Positions 1-10,359 of a stretch of 64,000 nt of DNA are shown here, one piece after another. Location of the stretch: positions 1 to 64,000 of the forward strand of contig JARUHP010000016.1 of the NCBI GenBank assembly GCA_030005635.1, written 5' to 3'. The notes beneath the pieces are model-generated. The model saw only the letters and a program-made list of their open reading frames with translations, was not told the origin of the DNA and did not search any database. The DNA is from Deltaproteobacteria bacterium IMCC39146. Its GTDB lineage: Bacteria > Desulfobacterota > Desulfuromonadia > Desulfuromonadales > BM103. Made by a program: the position numbers and the translations under genes. The stretch's first letter is position 1. Each line of letters begins with the position of its first letter.

Positions 1-760
1 GCCACTGTGTAGTCGCCTGAAGTGGCGTCGTCGAGTGTGACGGTCATCACTGCGTTAGCCGGGTCAACAGTGCCCTGGTAAATCGTCAGGAGCGTGCCCG
101 CGGCGTTGACGCCGACGTTGAAGCCGGCTGGCAGGTCTGTGGCAGCAGTATCCACCAGCTTGACAGTCCCTTCACCGTCCGCCCCGTAGCTGTGTGCCAA
201 AGTTCCGGTCAAGTTGGCCGTGTCAGGAGAGACATCGTCTGTGCCGCCGATGTTGCCTGAGCCGACCGCGTCGTCGTCGAGCTGTGCCATTAAGTTCGTA
301 CCCACGATCTCAGGCGTGTCGTCATCGACATTGATATCGAGTGTGCCGTCGACGGTGTCGCCGTCGCCGTCGGTGACCCGGTAGGCAATGGTGAAGTCGA
401 GGTTCTCTTCACTCTCGCCCGGAGTCGGGTGATCGATTGCGGCCAGTTGCGCCACTGTGTAGTCGCCTGAAGTGGCGTCGTCGAGTGTGACGGTCATCAC
501 TGCGTTAGCCGGGTCAACAGTGCCCTGGTAAATCGTCAGGAGCGTGCCCGCGGCGTTGACGCCGACGTTGAAGCCGGCTGGCAGGTCTGTGGCAGCAGTA
601 TCCACCAGCTTGACAGTCCCTTCACCGTCCGCCCCGTAGCTGTGTGCCAAAGTTCCTGTCAAGTTGGCCGTGTCAGGAGAGACATCGTCTGTGCCGCCGA
701 TGTTGCCTGAGCCGACCGCGTCGTCGTCGAGCTGTGCCATTAAGTTCGTACCCACGATCT
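1..760. repeat. Near-identical 450-bp tandem repeat in the adhesin gene
   Basis: Positions 1-310 and 451-760 match at 309 of 310 bases; the only difference is at 207/657. The period is 450 bp, or 150 codons. Similarity stops abruptly at 311/761. Because position 1 already lies inside a unit, further copies probably continue beyond the window. Such identity inside a coding array points to recent duplication or gene conversion. Confidence 0.95.
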
Positions 761-3710
761 TGGGGCCATCGTCATAGACGGTGACAGTGATCGGGTCTGT
801 TGTTACAGAATCGCCATCAGAATCAATAACCGTAGCTGTAAAGTTTACCGTCAAGGAATCGTTAGGGTCTGTTTCTTTTGGATGATCCATCGCATTGAGC
901 TGAGTAAAGGTGTATTCCTGAGCCCCTTCGTTGACAACGACGTTCCAGAAACCAGCGTCATCCGTCAAGGTGTTGGTTGCAGCAACCCATGTTGCTCCGT
1001 CAGCGGCCAACGAGACAGAACCTGCGCCGTCTTCTCCGTAAGCAAAGGCCAGGTCTCCAACGACGGAGTCGAGGCCACCGGTCTCGTCGACCATTTCGTC
1101 CGAGGCGCTTATGATTGATGGGCCGTCGTCGTTCACCATGACAGTCACTGTAAGACCTGTTGTGACAGAGTCATTGTCTCCATCGGTGACTGTGGCTGCA
1201 AAATTCACGTCGATGCTATCGTCAGGGTCTGTTCCGTCCGGATGATCCATCGCCATGAGTTGGGTAAAAGTATATTCCTGGTTCGCTTCATCAACGACGA
1301 TATTCCAGTAACCTGCATCATCCGCTAGAGTATTCGTCCCTGAGTCCCAGGTTGCTCCTTCAGCTGCCAGCGAGAGCTCACCAGCCCCGTCTTCTCCGTA
1401 AGCAAAAGCCAAGTCGCCGGTTACAGAATCGAGGCCGCCAGTTTCGTCGACCATTTCGTTCGAGACACCTATGATTGTTGGGCCGTCGTCACCGAAGCTG
1501 ACCAGACTACCAACCTCCTGGCTGCCAGTCGCAACGTCGCCGTCGCCATCTGTAACCGTAGCTACTGCGGATAGTTTACCGGTTAAGTCAATAGACTCAC
1601 TGTCGCTACTCGGGTCAGGGTGGGAGAGCGAATCGAATTGTGTAACGCTCAGCACGCCCGCATCACTAACCGAAACGGAGAAGGCCGTGGCGTCCAGCGT
1701 GGTGTCGCCGTCGCTGTCGTACTTGCCAAGGACCTCATTGTCGGTTGCGCCTTCGACCAGGGTGATGGCTTTGCCGTCAGTGGTCGTCAGTCCGGAGTCG
1801 GCGCTGTCGATGGTCAGCGCCACGTTGGTGCTTGCGCCTTCATTGTCCTCGCCGGTCAGTGCCGCGATGTCGACGACAGCGGCTGCAGCAGTCTGGGTCA
1901 CGCCGAGATCGGTCGACTCGTCTGTTGAAACAGAGCCTTCTTCAGTCAACTCAACGGTAACACTCGGACCGTCATCAGTGATCGTAAAGAGGGTGCTGAT
2001 GTCCGTAGATGACGTTGCGACATCGCCATCGCCGTCAGTAACAGTAACCACTGCGCTCACCACACCGGGATCCATACTTACCGGATCACTGCTGCTTGTG
2101 GTGTCTGGATGGTAAAGAGAGAGGTACTGCGTCAATGTGGTCTCGCCAGTGTCACCATTTATCGTGTAGTCGAAAGCAACTTCACCATTCTCACCACCTA
2201 CGCGACCTTCAATAGTTCCTTCATTGTCGTAAAGATAGATAGGGGTCTGGTCAGTGGTGAAAAGGCCGGAGTCCGTGCCATTTGTTGTGGCCAGGCTGTA
2301 AGCGGTAGAAGTTTCGCCGTCAGCGCCGTAGACCAAGCCTGTTGCTGATACCAGAACAGAACTGGACTGTCCCAGGGCCCCGGGTACGTTGTCCGCCCCT
2401 GGGCTTTCGTCAATAGAGATTGCGTCCTGTGTCAGCGTGATGTCTGCTGTTGGCTCATCATCAGCGATCTCCACTGATGCGACAGCACTTGCTTCTGCCG
2501 AGCCATCAGAGACGGCAACATTAAAGCTGTCGGTTTCAGGTGCGTTGACAACGTCGGTTGATGGTGTGTCCAGCTCGTATTCGAAGGTAAAAGTCCCGTC
2601 TTCAAAACCAGTGATGGTCACGGTGCCATAAGTGGCGTCGAAGCTCTGGCCAACCATGGAAGCCAAGTCTGCGAATTCGCCAGGACCGTCACCAACTGTG
2701 AAAACCTGGTCGCCAAGGGTGATGCTGGCGATATCATCGAGGCCATCGGGATCGGAAACGGTAAATGTTCCGTCTGCGATGATGGCTGTCGGACCGTTGC
2801 CTGAACCTTCAGGCAAGCCGGCTTCGTAAACAATTTTGCCTTGGCCGCCTACTTCGATGGCCGGGGCATCATTGACTCCTTCGATGATGATCGTGACGTT
2901 GGCGGAGTCTGTTGCGCCGCTGGGGTCGGTGATGGTGTAGGGGAAGGTGATCTCGATCGTTTCACCATCATTGAGAGCGTCGTACATCTCAGACAATTCC
3001 TCTTGCGAGCCGTTGGCGTTAACGGTGAGAGCACCATCCTCGGTATTTACTGTGATATTGGAAGGCGTGTCTGCAAAGACGATGTCGATCGGGTCGCCAT
3101 CAGGGTCATAATCATTATTCAGGAGCCCCTGGTCATCTCCGTTCATCCTGCCAAAGGTACGAACGTCACCTTCTTGGACGCGGTAAACGTTGTCTTCAGC
3201 AATAGGGGCCAGGTTCTCAACGGGGAGCTCCGGCGTCTGCTCATCTTCAACAGGAGCCAATGCTGCCGCGCCAAAGGGATCAGGATCCTGAACACCAAGC
3301 TTATCAATACCACCAAGCGCGTCACCCATGTCATCGCCATAGGCACTGCCACCACCACTTTGTGGTGCTGAGCCAGCTGCCGTCTCCGGAACCTCGAGGT
3401 TCCAGGCCGCGATCAATGCGTCAATTGGAATGACGCTACCATCCTCCAGCATGATGGAAGTGACTGCACCATCGTTGATACTTGCAGCGAAATCCTCGAA
3501 GGTCAGAACCGCACCATTGTCCATTGTGAAAACGAGATCAGTGCCCACAAATTCCTGGGTGCTCTCTGTGCCTGGGTCGAAGTTGAGTCGAGGAATTTGC
3601 TCTGCTTCTACCGTGACGGTCAGAGCTTGCCCTGGTTCGGGAACCGGTACGACAACTGTGTTGGCTGCTGTTGTTTCGGTTTGGGTGTTTGTGGTGTTTT
3701 CGGTGGCCAT
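1..3710 (-). CDS. LapA-like giant VCBS-repeat adhesin (N-terminal part, runs off window)
   Basis: This is the first 1236 codons of a reading frame that stays open to the window edge, so the C-terminus is missing. The ATG at 3710 has a GGGAG ribosome site. Residues 1 to about 105 resemble the LapA retention module, which plugs the TolC pore and holds the adhesin on the outer membrane. They are followed by TAAG at residues 110-113, the motif cut by LapG proteases, and a Gly/Ser linker. The remainder is a chain of cadherin/VCBS-type modules with repeated TDGDGD and DDGP signatures. These include two 120-residue units containing MVDETGGLDSV (DNA period 360 bp) and two 150-residue units that are nearly identical in DNA. 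There is no Sec signal peptide, as expected for type I secretion. A PilZ gene precedes it and the secretion genes lie 10-16 kb away. The adhesin family is clear; the ligand is unknown. Confidence 0.9.
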   Translation of the reverse strand, partial: MATENTTNTQTETTAANTVVVPVPEPGQALTVTVEAEQIPRLNFDPGTESTQEFVGTDLVFTMDNGAVLTFEDFAASINDGAVTSIMLEDGSVIPIDALIAAWNLEVPETAAGSAPQSGGGSAYGDDMGDALGGIDKLGVQDPDPFGAAALAPVEDEQTPELPVENLAPIAEDNVYRVQEGDVRTFGRMNGDDQGLLNNDYDPDGDPIDIVFADTPSNITVNTEDGALTVNANGSQEELSEMYDALNDGETIEITFPYTITDPSGATDSANVTIIIEGVNDAPAIEVGGQGKIVYEAGLPEGSGNGPTAIIADGTFTVSDPDGLDDIASITLGDQVFTVGDGPGEFADLASMVGQSFDATYGTVTITGFEDGTFTFEYELDTPSTDVVNAPETDSFNVAVSDGSAEASAVASVEIADDEPTADITLTQDAISIDESPGADNVPGALGQSSSVLVSATGLVYGADGETSTAYSLATTNGTDSGLFTTDQTPIYLYDNEGTIEGRVGGENGEVAFDYTINGDTGETTLTQYLSLYHPDTTSSSDPVSMDPGVVSAVVTVTDGDGDVATSSTDISTLFTITDDGPSVTVELTEEGSVSTDESTDLGVTQTAAAAVVDIAALTGEDNEGASTNVALTIDSADSGLTTTDGKAITLVEGATDNEVLGKYDSDGDTTLDATAFSVSVSDAGVLSVTQFDSLSHPDPSSDSESIDLTGKLSAVATVTDGDGDVATGSQEVGSLVSFGDDGPTIIGVSNEMVDETGGLDSVTGDLAFAYGEDGAGELSLAAEGATWDSGTNTLADDAGYWNIVVDEANQEYTFTQLMAMDHPDGTDPDDSIDVNFAATVTDGDNDSVTTGLTVTVMVNDDGPSIISASDEMVDETGGLDSVVGDLAFAYGEDGAGSVSLAADGATWVAATNTLTDDAGFWNVVVNEGAQEYTFTQLNAMDHPKETDPNDSLTVNFTATVIDSDGDSVTTDPITVTVYDDGPKIVGTNLMAQLDDDAVGSGNIGGTDDVSPDTANLTGTLAHSYGADGEGTVKLVDTAATDLPAGFNVGVNAAGTLLTIYQGTVDPANAVMTVTLDDATSGDYTVAQLAAIDHPTPGESEENLDFTIAYRVTDGDGDTVDGTLDINVDDDTPEIVGTNLMAQLDDDAVGSGNIGGTDDVSPDTANLTGTLAHSYGADGEGTVKLVDTAATDLPAGFNVGVNAAGTLLTIYQGTVDPANAVMTVTLDDATSGDYTV
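3372..3383 (-). other. Candidate LapG cleavage site (TAAG) codons
   Basis: These four codons encode Thr-Ala-Ala-Gly at residues 110-113 of the adhesin, between the predicted retention module and the repeat region. In Pseudomonas fluorescens LapA the periplasmic protease LapG cuts within a TAAG motif at a very similar distance from the N-terminus. A LapG-type protease is encoded at 13587-14282. Confidence 0.75.
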
Positions 3711-3758
3711 GGTTCTATCTCCCTTAACCCTGTTTGCGGGTAATATTTGTTGCAGTCT

Positions 3759-4049
3759 TTAGTGAAGGTACTGAAAATCATTTATCCTTGCTGCGATGCC
3801 AAACTTTTCGCCAAACTGCTCAATGCGAATAACTTCGCCCTGGCAGTCCAGCCTGATCGGCTTTCCCGGCAGAGCATAATTAAGATCCAAAGAAAAATTT
3901 AACGACCCACCTTGAATAAAGACTTGATCAGTCAGGAAAAAAATCCCTGACCAACTGACATCGCGCGTAACGGCTTTCTCTTGTCCGATATAAACCGGAA
4001 CCTCAACCAGAATACGCTGCGAAGTTCTTTTTTCTGAGGGATGGGTCAT
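3759..4049 (-). CDS. PilZ domain protein
   Basis: This 96-residue protein is a single PilZ domain, a c-di-GMP sensor. The conserved binding elements are visible: an arginine-rich N-terminal motif (KRTSQR, residues 7-12) and DVSWSG, which fits the DxSxxG motif. The ATG at 4049 follows a strong AAGGAG ribosome site. It ends 48 bp before the adhesin gene on the same strand, so the two are probably co-transcribed. That places a c-di-GMP receptor in the same transcript as the adhesin. Its output could be adhesin production or secretion, but nothing in the sequence shows which. The domain call is firm; the link to adhesion is inferred from position. Confidence 0.85.
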   Translation of the reverse strand: MTHPSEKRTSQRILVEVPVYIGQEKAVTRDVSWSGIFFLTDQVFIQGGSLNFSLDLNYALPGKPIRLDCQGEVIRIEQFGEKFGIAARINDFQYLH

Positions 4050-4071
4050 AGTCTTCTCCTTATGATTACCA

Positions 4072-4139
4072 ATTTTATCCTTTTTTCGTTTTGTAACAAT
4101 TTATCTATAGGTTGAATTACCTATAACCTTAGATATACT
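4072..4139. promoter_or_regulatory. Divergent promoters and palindrome between pilZ-adhesin and luxR genes
   Basis: On the minus strand, TTGTTA (4094-4099) and TAAAAT (4072-4077) are 16 bp apart and face pilZ. On the plus strand, TTGAAT (4112-4117) and TATACT (4134-4139) are 16 bp apart and face the regulator gene at 4313. A 20-bp inverted repeat, TATAGGT-N6-ACCTATA (4106-4125), lies just upstream of the pilZ -35 box and overlaps the -35 box of the regulator gene. It contains TACCTAT, which fits the TACYYMT heptamer bound by NarL-family regulators. One site could therefore activate the adhesin operon and repress the regulator. All of this is prediction from sequence. Confidence 0.5.
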
Positions 4140-4312
4140 TTTGCCTGAAAATAGTCTGAAACATAAGGTTCTATTGTTTTTGAGTGCCCTTCGCAAAAGG
4201 GCCGGGAGGATGGCTCGTTTGAGTTTCTCGACCCTCTTTCTTTGTCAATTTCTCGAAATTGAGATAGACTTGGTTGCCGATTCCTTAACTGCGATGTTCC
4301 TTTGGAGTTTAT

Positions 4313-4951
4313 ATGGCCATTAAATTGGTTGCTGCGGATCCACACCCACTCTCTCTGCTTGGTTTGGCCCAGCTATTGAAATCAGAACCTGGATTTGAAC
4401 TTCTTGCCAGTTGCACGACGGCGGCAGAGACCATCAAGGCCGTGTGGAAAGAGCAACCTGATATCTTGCTTGTTGATATCAACCTGCCTGATCGCAAAGG
4501 ACTTGAGCTGATAAACGAGTTGAAAAACAGCTCGCTTGAGGTCATGGTCGTTATCCTGACAACTGCCATGGATGAAGATCAGACGATTGATGCCCTTCGT
4601 TATGGGGTCAAAGGTGTGGTCCTGAAAGATATGCCTGCCCACTTGTTGTTGCAATGCCTGCAAAAAGTGGCTGACGGAGGCTTGTGGATGGAGAAAGAGT
4701 CTATCGGTCATGCGTTTGAGAAAATGCTGCATCGAGAGGCGGGGATGAGGCGTCTTGCGACAATTCTTACGGCCCGGGAGACAGAGGTTATGCGCTGTGT
4801 CGCCGGCGGTCTGAGTAACCAGCAAATTGCAGACAAACTAATTGTCCGTGAGGGTACGATTAAGATTCATGTCCACAATATTTACCGTAAACTTGGAATT
4901 ACCAATCGCGTTGACCTGACACTTTATGCACAGAAAAGAGGTCTGGTGTAG
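4313..4951 (+). CDS. NarL/FixJ-family response regulator
   Basis: This 212-residue protein has an N-terminal receiver (residues 1-125) with phospho-acceptor Asp55 in LLVDINLP, a conserved Thr in LTTA and Lys in VLKDMP. A LuxR-type helix-turn-helix follows (about 145-205: LTAREtEVMRCVAGGLSNQQIADKL). The ATG at 4313 follows a GGAG. No histidine kinase gene adjoins it, so it is an orphan in this window. It is divergent from pilZ-adhesin, and a NarL-like palindrome lies in the shared intergenic region. It is therefore the obvious candidate regulator of the adhesin locus, though this is inference from position. Confidence 0.88.
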   Translation: MAIKLVAADPHPLSLLGLAQLLKSEPGFELLASCTTAAETIKAVWKEQPDILLVDINLPDRKGLELINELKNSSLEVMVVILTTAMDEDQTIDALRYGVKGVVLKDMPAHLLLQCLQKVADGGLWMEKESIGHAFEKMLHREAGMRRLATILTARETEVMRCVAGGLSNQQIADKLIVREGTIKIHVHNIYRKLGITNRVDLTLYAQKRGLV

Positions 4952-5160
4952 AACCTGACCTTTTAACCAGCAGCCTGAAAAACGCTGCAAACGAATTCAA
5001 TGGTCGATTCGTCACCACATCTTTCATGATTCCTGGCCTCTCAAGGCAATACCTCCGGCATGCAAGACGATGAATTTTACAAAGAACTTTGTCTGGCGGA
5101 AACCTCTTAGGAGGCCAGCTTCTTGATTTGCAGAAGGCACCCCAGCGAATTGTAAACACA

Positions 5161-5192
5161 AAAAAGCTCCCCGGTTTTCGGAGAGCTTTTTT
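5161..5192. terminator. Bidirectional rho-independent terminator downstream of groEL
   Basis: The 9-bp arms AAAAAGCTC and GAGCTTTTT flank a short loop, with A and T tracts at both ends. It lies between the end of groEL (minus strand) and the end of the luxR-type gene (plus strand), so it can end both transcripts. Confidence 0.8.
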
Positions 5193-5218
5193 GTGCTTGT
5201 AACTTGGTTGGTCAGGCG

Positions 5219-6913
<1,695 letters not shown>

Positions 6914-7201
6914 TTATTCAACGACGCCGAGGACATCGTCCTCACGCATCATCAGATATTCTTTGCCTTCGATCTTGATTTCGGTGCCCGAGTACTTGCC
7001 GAACAGCACCTTGTCACCAACTTTGACATCAAGAGGCAAAACCTTGCCGTCTTCAGTCACTTTACCCTTACCAACTGCAATGACGTTGCCCTGCATAGGC
7101 TTTTCTTTGGCAGAATCGGGGATGATGATACCGGAGGCCGTGGTGGTCTCCTCCTCGAGGCGTTCTACGATAATCCGGTCATGCAAAGGTCTGATGTTCA
7201 T
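6914..7201 (-). CDS. groES: Co-chaperonin GroES (Hsp10)
   Basis: This 95-residue protein starts [18 protein letters not shown] and carries the mobile loop segment [16 protein letters not shown]. It caps the GroEL ring during folding. The ATG at 7201 has a ribosome site (AAGAAAGGAG region) and gives the normal family length; a longer frame reading back into the CIRCE element is not meaningful. It is the first gene of groES-groEL and follows a sigma-70-type promoter and a perfect inverted-repeat operator. Confidence 0.97.
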   Translation of the reverse strand: MNIRPLHDRIIVERLEEETTTASGIIIPDSAKEKPMQGNVIAVGKGKVTEDGKVLPLDVKVGDKVLFGKYSGTEIKIEGKEYLMMREDDVLGVVE

Positions 7202-7282
7202 AACTTGCGTTCTCCTTTCTTGAGAAAATTCGGGATATAAATCCACTTGATAAATATTAAGTTCTATACCGCGACAACTATG

Positions 7283-7309
7283 TTGGCACTCACAGGCAAA
7301 GAGTGCCAA
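7283..7309 (-). promoter_or_regulatory. CIRCE operator (HrcA binding site)
   Basis: The element is TTGGCACTC, a 9-base spacer, then GAGTGCCAA: a perfect 9-9-9 inverted repeat. It fits the CIRCE consensus TTAGCACTC-N9-GAGTGCTAA with one symmetrical change in each arm. It lies between the groES promoter and start codon, so HrcA repression with heat induction is expected. hrcA itself is not in the window. Confidence 0.93.
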
Positions 7310-7320
7310 AAGCTCGCCTA

Positions 7321-7348
7321 AATATAATCAGCCTCCCGAGATTGTCAA
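7321..7348 (-). promoter_or_regulatory. Sigma-70-type promoter of groESL
   Basis: On the minus strand there is a consensus -35 TTGACA (7343-7348) and -10 TATATT (7321-7326), separated by 16 bp. Both lie directly upstream of the CIRCE element, so HrcA would act at the transcription start. Confidence 0.8.
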
Positions 7349-7438
7349 GGTCTTTTGAGAAAAAATTAAAGAATAAAAGGGAAACGTCTGTCGAGTGACT
7401 GACGGCAGTGATTTAAACAGTCCAAGCTAGCGAAATAA

Positions 7439-10237
7439 TTAGTCGCGTAGAACCGTGAGGAGTTCTCTTGAGAGGGTCGCTGCGATCTCTTCAGCGACCT
7501 TAGACCGTTCGGCCTCAATCGTTGAGCTGTCATGTTCAAAAAAGATTCTGACCGGGTACTCATATCTAAAAGCTGGCAATTCTTGTTGGGGCCGGCGATA
7601 AATCAAACGAACCTTGGTGCGCAGATCTGTCGAGCAGCAGCCTGAGTCTTCCACGTAACCGTAAAGTTCCCCGGTCACATATTGACGAACTGCCAGCCAA
7701 GCAGGGTCAACACCCTGCAAATCTTCCTTAAGGATGACAAACTGCAGTCCGATGTCTTCTCCTCCCTGATTAAGCAGATCAACAAACTGGTCAAAGACCC
7801 TGGCGTAGAAATCATTGGGCACCATAACCGCGGCAAAGGGAACCACATAGATGACTCCTGGCTCCGGCACCAAATCAGGTAAAAGTTGCGGCTGCGGCGC
7901 AGTAAAGGTCCGCCTGAGAGGTTTGGGTATCGAGGCAACGATAAGCTCATCAGTGGTCTCAGTGAGTGTTGAAGCACGGGCGGGTCGCACAGCAGGGATT
8001 CCTGGAGGACGAAGAGCCTGGGGAATGTCGGGTTGGGCAATCATTGATGCAACGGTGTCTTCACCTAAAAAAGCGAGGATTTCAGCATCAAGCAAAGGTT
8101 TCACGACTTCGTCATCAAGTACGGAGTCGGCCTCTGTCAAAGCACCCGCGGGAGAGACATCTTTCGTCCTCCCAGTCTCTTCAAAAATGTCCCGCTCTTG
8201 CTCAGCGATCACGATGGGAACTGCCGGTGTCATTGGTAGTGGCTCAGGTTCAAGAACAATGGTCTCTACAAAAGGAGTCTCAGCTTCAAACGGTTCCGGT
8301 ATCACCGGGACAACAGGTTCATCTACTGTTTCGCCAACCAGGCTAGCAGGAGTTGTAGGAGCTTCTGCCAGTTCAACAGGCTCAAGTGCAGTTTCTGCTT
8401 GCGGCAGAGCTGCCAATCCCGGTTCTTCGGTAACCTGAGGCGAGATAACTTCATCGAGCTCAGGGGTGGGTGGTTTAGTGACTTCCGGCGCAACGGGGGC
8501 AGTAAGGGCTTGAGTGAGTTCTTCCTGCGGCATCGCGGGGGTCTCTACAATGGCCGGAGCTTCTACAATGGCCGGAGCTTCTACAATGGCCGGATCTTCT
8601 ACAACAACCGGATCTTCTACAATGGCCGGAGCTTCTAGAGCAACCGGAGCTTCTACAAGAGCCGGAGCTTCTACAAGAGCTGGGGCCTCTACAAGAGCTG
8701 GGGCCTCTACAAGAGCCGGAGCTTCTCCAGCAAGCGGAGGTTGCGGCACAGCCGGAGGTTCAACAACGGCCAGGCTCTCCGGCGGTGCAGTATCGGCGAC
8801 AACCGCTGGCAACGACGGTACGGACTGCTTGAACGGCTCTGCCACCGGGGAGGCAATCTCAGGGACCTCAATGGGGTTGGTGACAGTGGGACCTGCAGGT
8901 TCAGAAGGTTTTATTCTCTCCGCCGGGAGTTCAGGAACGGTAACGGCGATGAAAGCTGTAGACGGAACCATGGGCGTTTGACCCGGTTGCGGGACGGCCG
9001 GTAAAGGCTTGACGATAACCGCCGGCGGGGCTAAAGGTTCAACAGGGTCGGCATGCTCAGGTGTTGGCGGCGCAGGTACTGCAAGGGCAGATTCAACCAC
9101 CTCTTCAGGCATCGCGACAGGGACTGGAGAGGCCTCCTGGACCGGTTCTGGCCTCGCCTCGCCAACAGTCGGCAAGACAACAGCGTCATCCAGGCCCAGG
9201 ACCTTGCTGATACTCAAGGCCTTCATAAGATCCTGGCCATCAGAGACTTGCGTCATATCAAGAAGTGTTTGCTGTAACGAACTCAGAAGTTCCTGATTCT
9301 TGCCGCGCCGCATAATAACCAACTCTGCAGAGTCTTCACCCGGTTTATCCGAGCGCAAGAGCTTCACCAAAGGTTGATAATCTCTACCCAGGTTCCTCTC
9401 AGCGTACGTGCGTGGCAAAATCGCCAGATCGACCATTCGATAACGCATGAACCATTCCGCAAAGGTTTCTATGCTTGCGAATTCTCGGATCGTTACGGAA
9501 ACAGGTAGCGCTTGTTCGAGGTAAACCGCTAATAGCTGCGCTTGTTCTGTCGTGCGCAACAAACTCCTGGGGTCTGGAATGAGACCTAGAACAAGCGTTT
9601 TAAGCGGCGGTTCGTCACCGGCCAAGATCTCACGGTAAAGCCCCTCCTCTTGTGGCGTCCAAGCACGACCGGGGCTTAGCAGAGGAATATGTTGCAGCTC
9701 ATTTTGTCCATCGACGACCTGGCCGACTGGCAGAGTCTCCTGTTTGGCAAAAGAGGGGTTTTTTTCAGCTACTAGCGGAGGCTGCGAGGCAATCTCTTGA
9801 GTTGTTTCAGCAGTAGCGACTCCCGGCTCACGCAGAACATCGGCGACACGTTGCAACCATGCGCCGTTGCTTCCCTGCCGGGAAACCAGGAGCAGGTCAC
9901 TCTCTGGATGAATTTTTCCAACCGACAGGAAACGCCCGGGGTTGGCTTTAACATCCTTTGAGGAGAGCAACGCCAGATCGAGCATGGCAAAACGATCGAT
10001 CCAGTTGATCAGCGTAGCGGAATCGGAAAGTTCCTTGACGACAACTTCTTCCTGAAGCCTCTCAGTAAGTAGTTTTGCCAGCGAGTTGGCCTGAGCAGAG
10101 GAAACCTCTCCAGAAGAGTCTTGCGTTCCAGTCACAATGCCGAGCGTTAGTCGTGCTTCTGCCGGACCGGAGACCAGCAGACATAGCAGCACGAGGAGTA
10201 TGGCGAAAAAGTGTTTGTTCATGGCAGGTTTCAGCAT
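7439..10237 (-). CDS. Large periplasmic protein with two PhnD-like domains and a Pro/Ala repeat region
   Basis: This is an unrecognised protein of about 932 residues. I chose the ATG at 10237 because of an AAGAG 8 bases upstream; the ATG at 10222 is the alternative and starts directly with the signal peptide (MNKHFFAILLVLL...PAEA). Two successive regions resemble substrate-binding folds of the phosphonate type (LTLGIVTGT... and LVLGLIPDP...LVIMRRGK). They are followed by a roughly 300-residue Pro/Ala/Glu/Val-rich low-complexity segment, including 11 hexapeptide repeats near VEAPAL. A C-terminal domain contains GYVEDSGCCSTDLRTKVRL. It is preceded by its own neighbour's terminator and followed by the groESL promoter, so it is probably a single-gene unit. 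The low-complexity stretch may span the periplasm or cell wall, but the function is unknown. Confidence 0.65.
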   Translation of the reverse strand: MLKPAMNKHFFAILLVLLCLLVSGPAEARLTLGIVTGTQDSSGEVSSAQANSLAKLLTERLQEEVVVKELSDSATLINWIDRFAMLDLALLSSKDVKANPGRFLSVGKIHPESDLLLVSRQGSNGAWLQRVADVLREPGVATAETTQEIASQPPLVAEKNPSFAKQETLPVGQVVDGQNELQHIPLLSPGRAWTPQEEGLYREILAGDEPPLKTLVLGLIPDPRSLLRTTEQAQLLAVYLEQALPVSVTIREFASIETFAEWFMRYRMVDLAILPRTYAERNLGRDYQPLVKLLRSDKPGEDSAELVIMRRGKNQELLSSLQQTLLDMTQVSDGQDLMKALSISKVLGLDDAVVLPTVGEARPEPVQEASPVPVAMPEEVVESALAVPAPPTPEHADPVEPLAPPAVIVKPLPAVPQPGQTPMVPSTAFIAVTVPELPAERIKPSEPAGPTVTNPIEVPEIASPVAEPFKQSVPSLPAVVADTAPPESLAVVEPPAVPQPPLAGEAPALVEAPALVEAPALVEAPALVEAPVALEAPAIVEDPVVVEDPAIVEAPAIVEAPAIVETPAMPQEELTQALTAPVAPEVTKPPTPELDEVISPQVTEEPGLAALPQAETALEPVELAEAPTTPASLVGETVDEPVVPVIPEPFEAETPFVETIVLEPEPLPMTPAVPIVIAEQERDIFEETGRTKDVSPAGALTEADSVLDDEVVKPLLDAEILAFLGEDTVASMIAQPDIPQALRPPGIPAVRPARASTLTETTDELIVASIPKPLRRTFTAPQPQLLPDLVPEPGVIYVVPFAAVMVPNDFYARVFDQFVDLLNQGGEDIGLQFVILKEDLQGVDPAWLAVRQYVTGELYGYVEDSGCCSTDLRTKVRLIYRRPQQELPAFRYEYPVRIFFEHDSSTIEAERSKVAEEIAATLSRELLTVLRD
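8545..8742. repeat. 18-bp coding minisatellite, 11 units
   Basis: Eleven consecutive 18-bp units each encode a hexapeptide close to V-E-A-P-A-L/I in the large periplasmic protein. Units are variants of CTACAATGGCCGGAGCTT (plus strand), and at least four pairs are identical. Because the period is a multiple of three, copy-number change keeps the frame, so the linker length may vary between strains. Confidence 0.93.
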
Positions 10238-10294
10238 CCTAATCACTCTTAACCTGACTGTCAATCTTGTTGCATAACAGGGTCTCTGGATAGG

Positions 10295-10336
10295 GATAAA
10301 AGAAAGGCCTTCCGTAGATTCAGGAAGACCTTTCTT
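10295..10336 (-). terminator. Terminator downstream of the ArsS-like gene
   Basis: Two 14-base arms (10300-10313 and 10323-10336) pair with one G-U and a 9-base loop. On the minus strand they are followed by a T-rich tail. The hairpin lies 24 bp after the stop of the radical SAM gene. Confidence 0.75.
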
Positions 10337-10359
10337 GTTGTATTGGGGCACTTTACAGC

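Noticed and set aside
4141-4323. 60-codon plus-strand frame overlapping the luxR promoter
   Set aside because: It covers the promoter and operator region and overlaps the regulator start, with no ribosome site.
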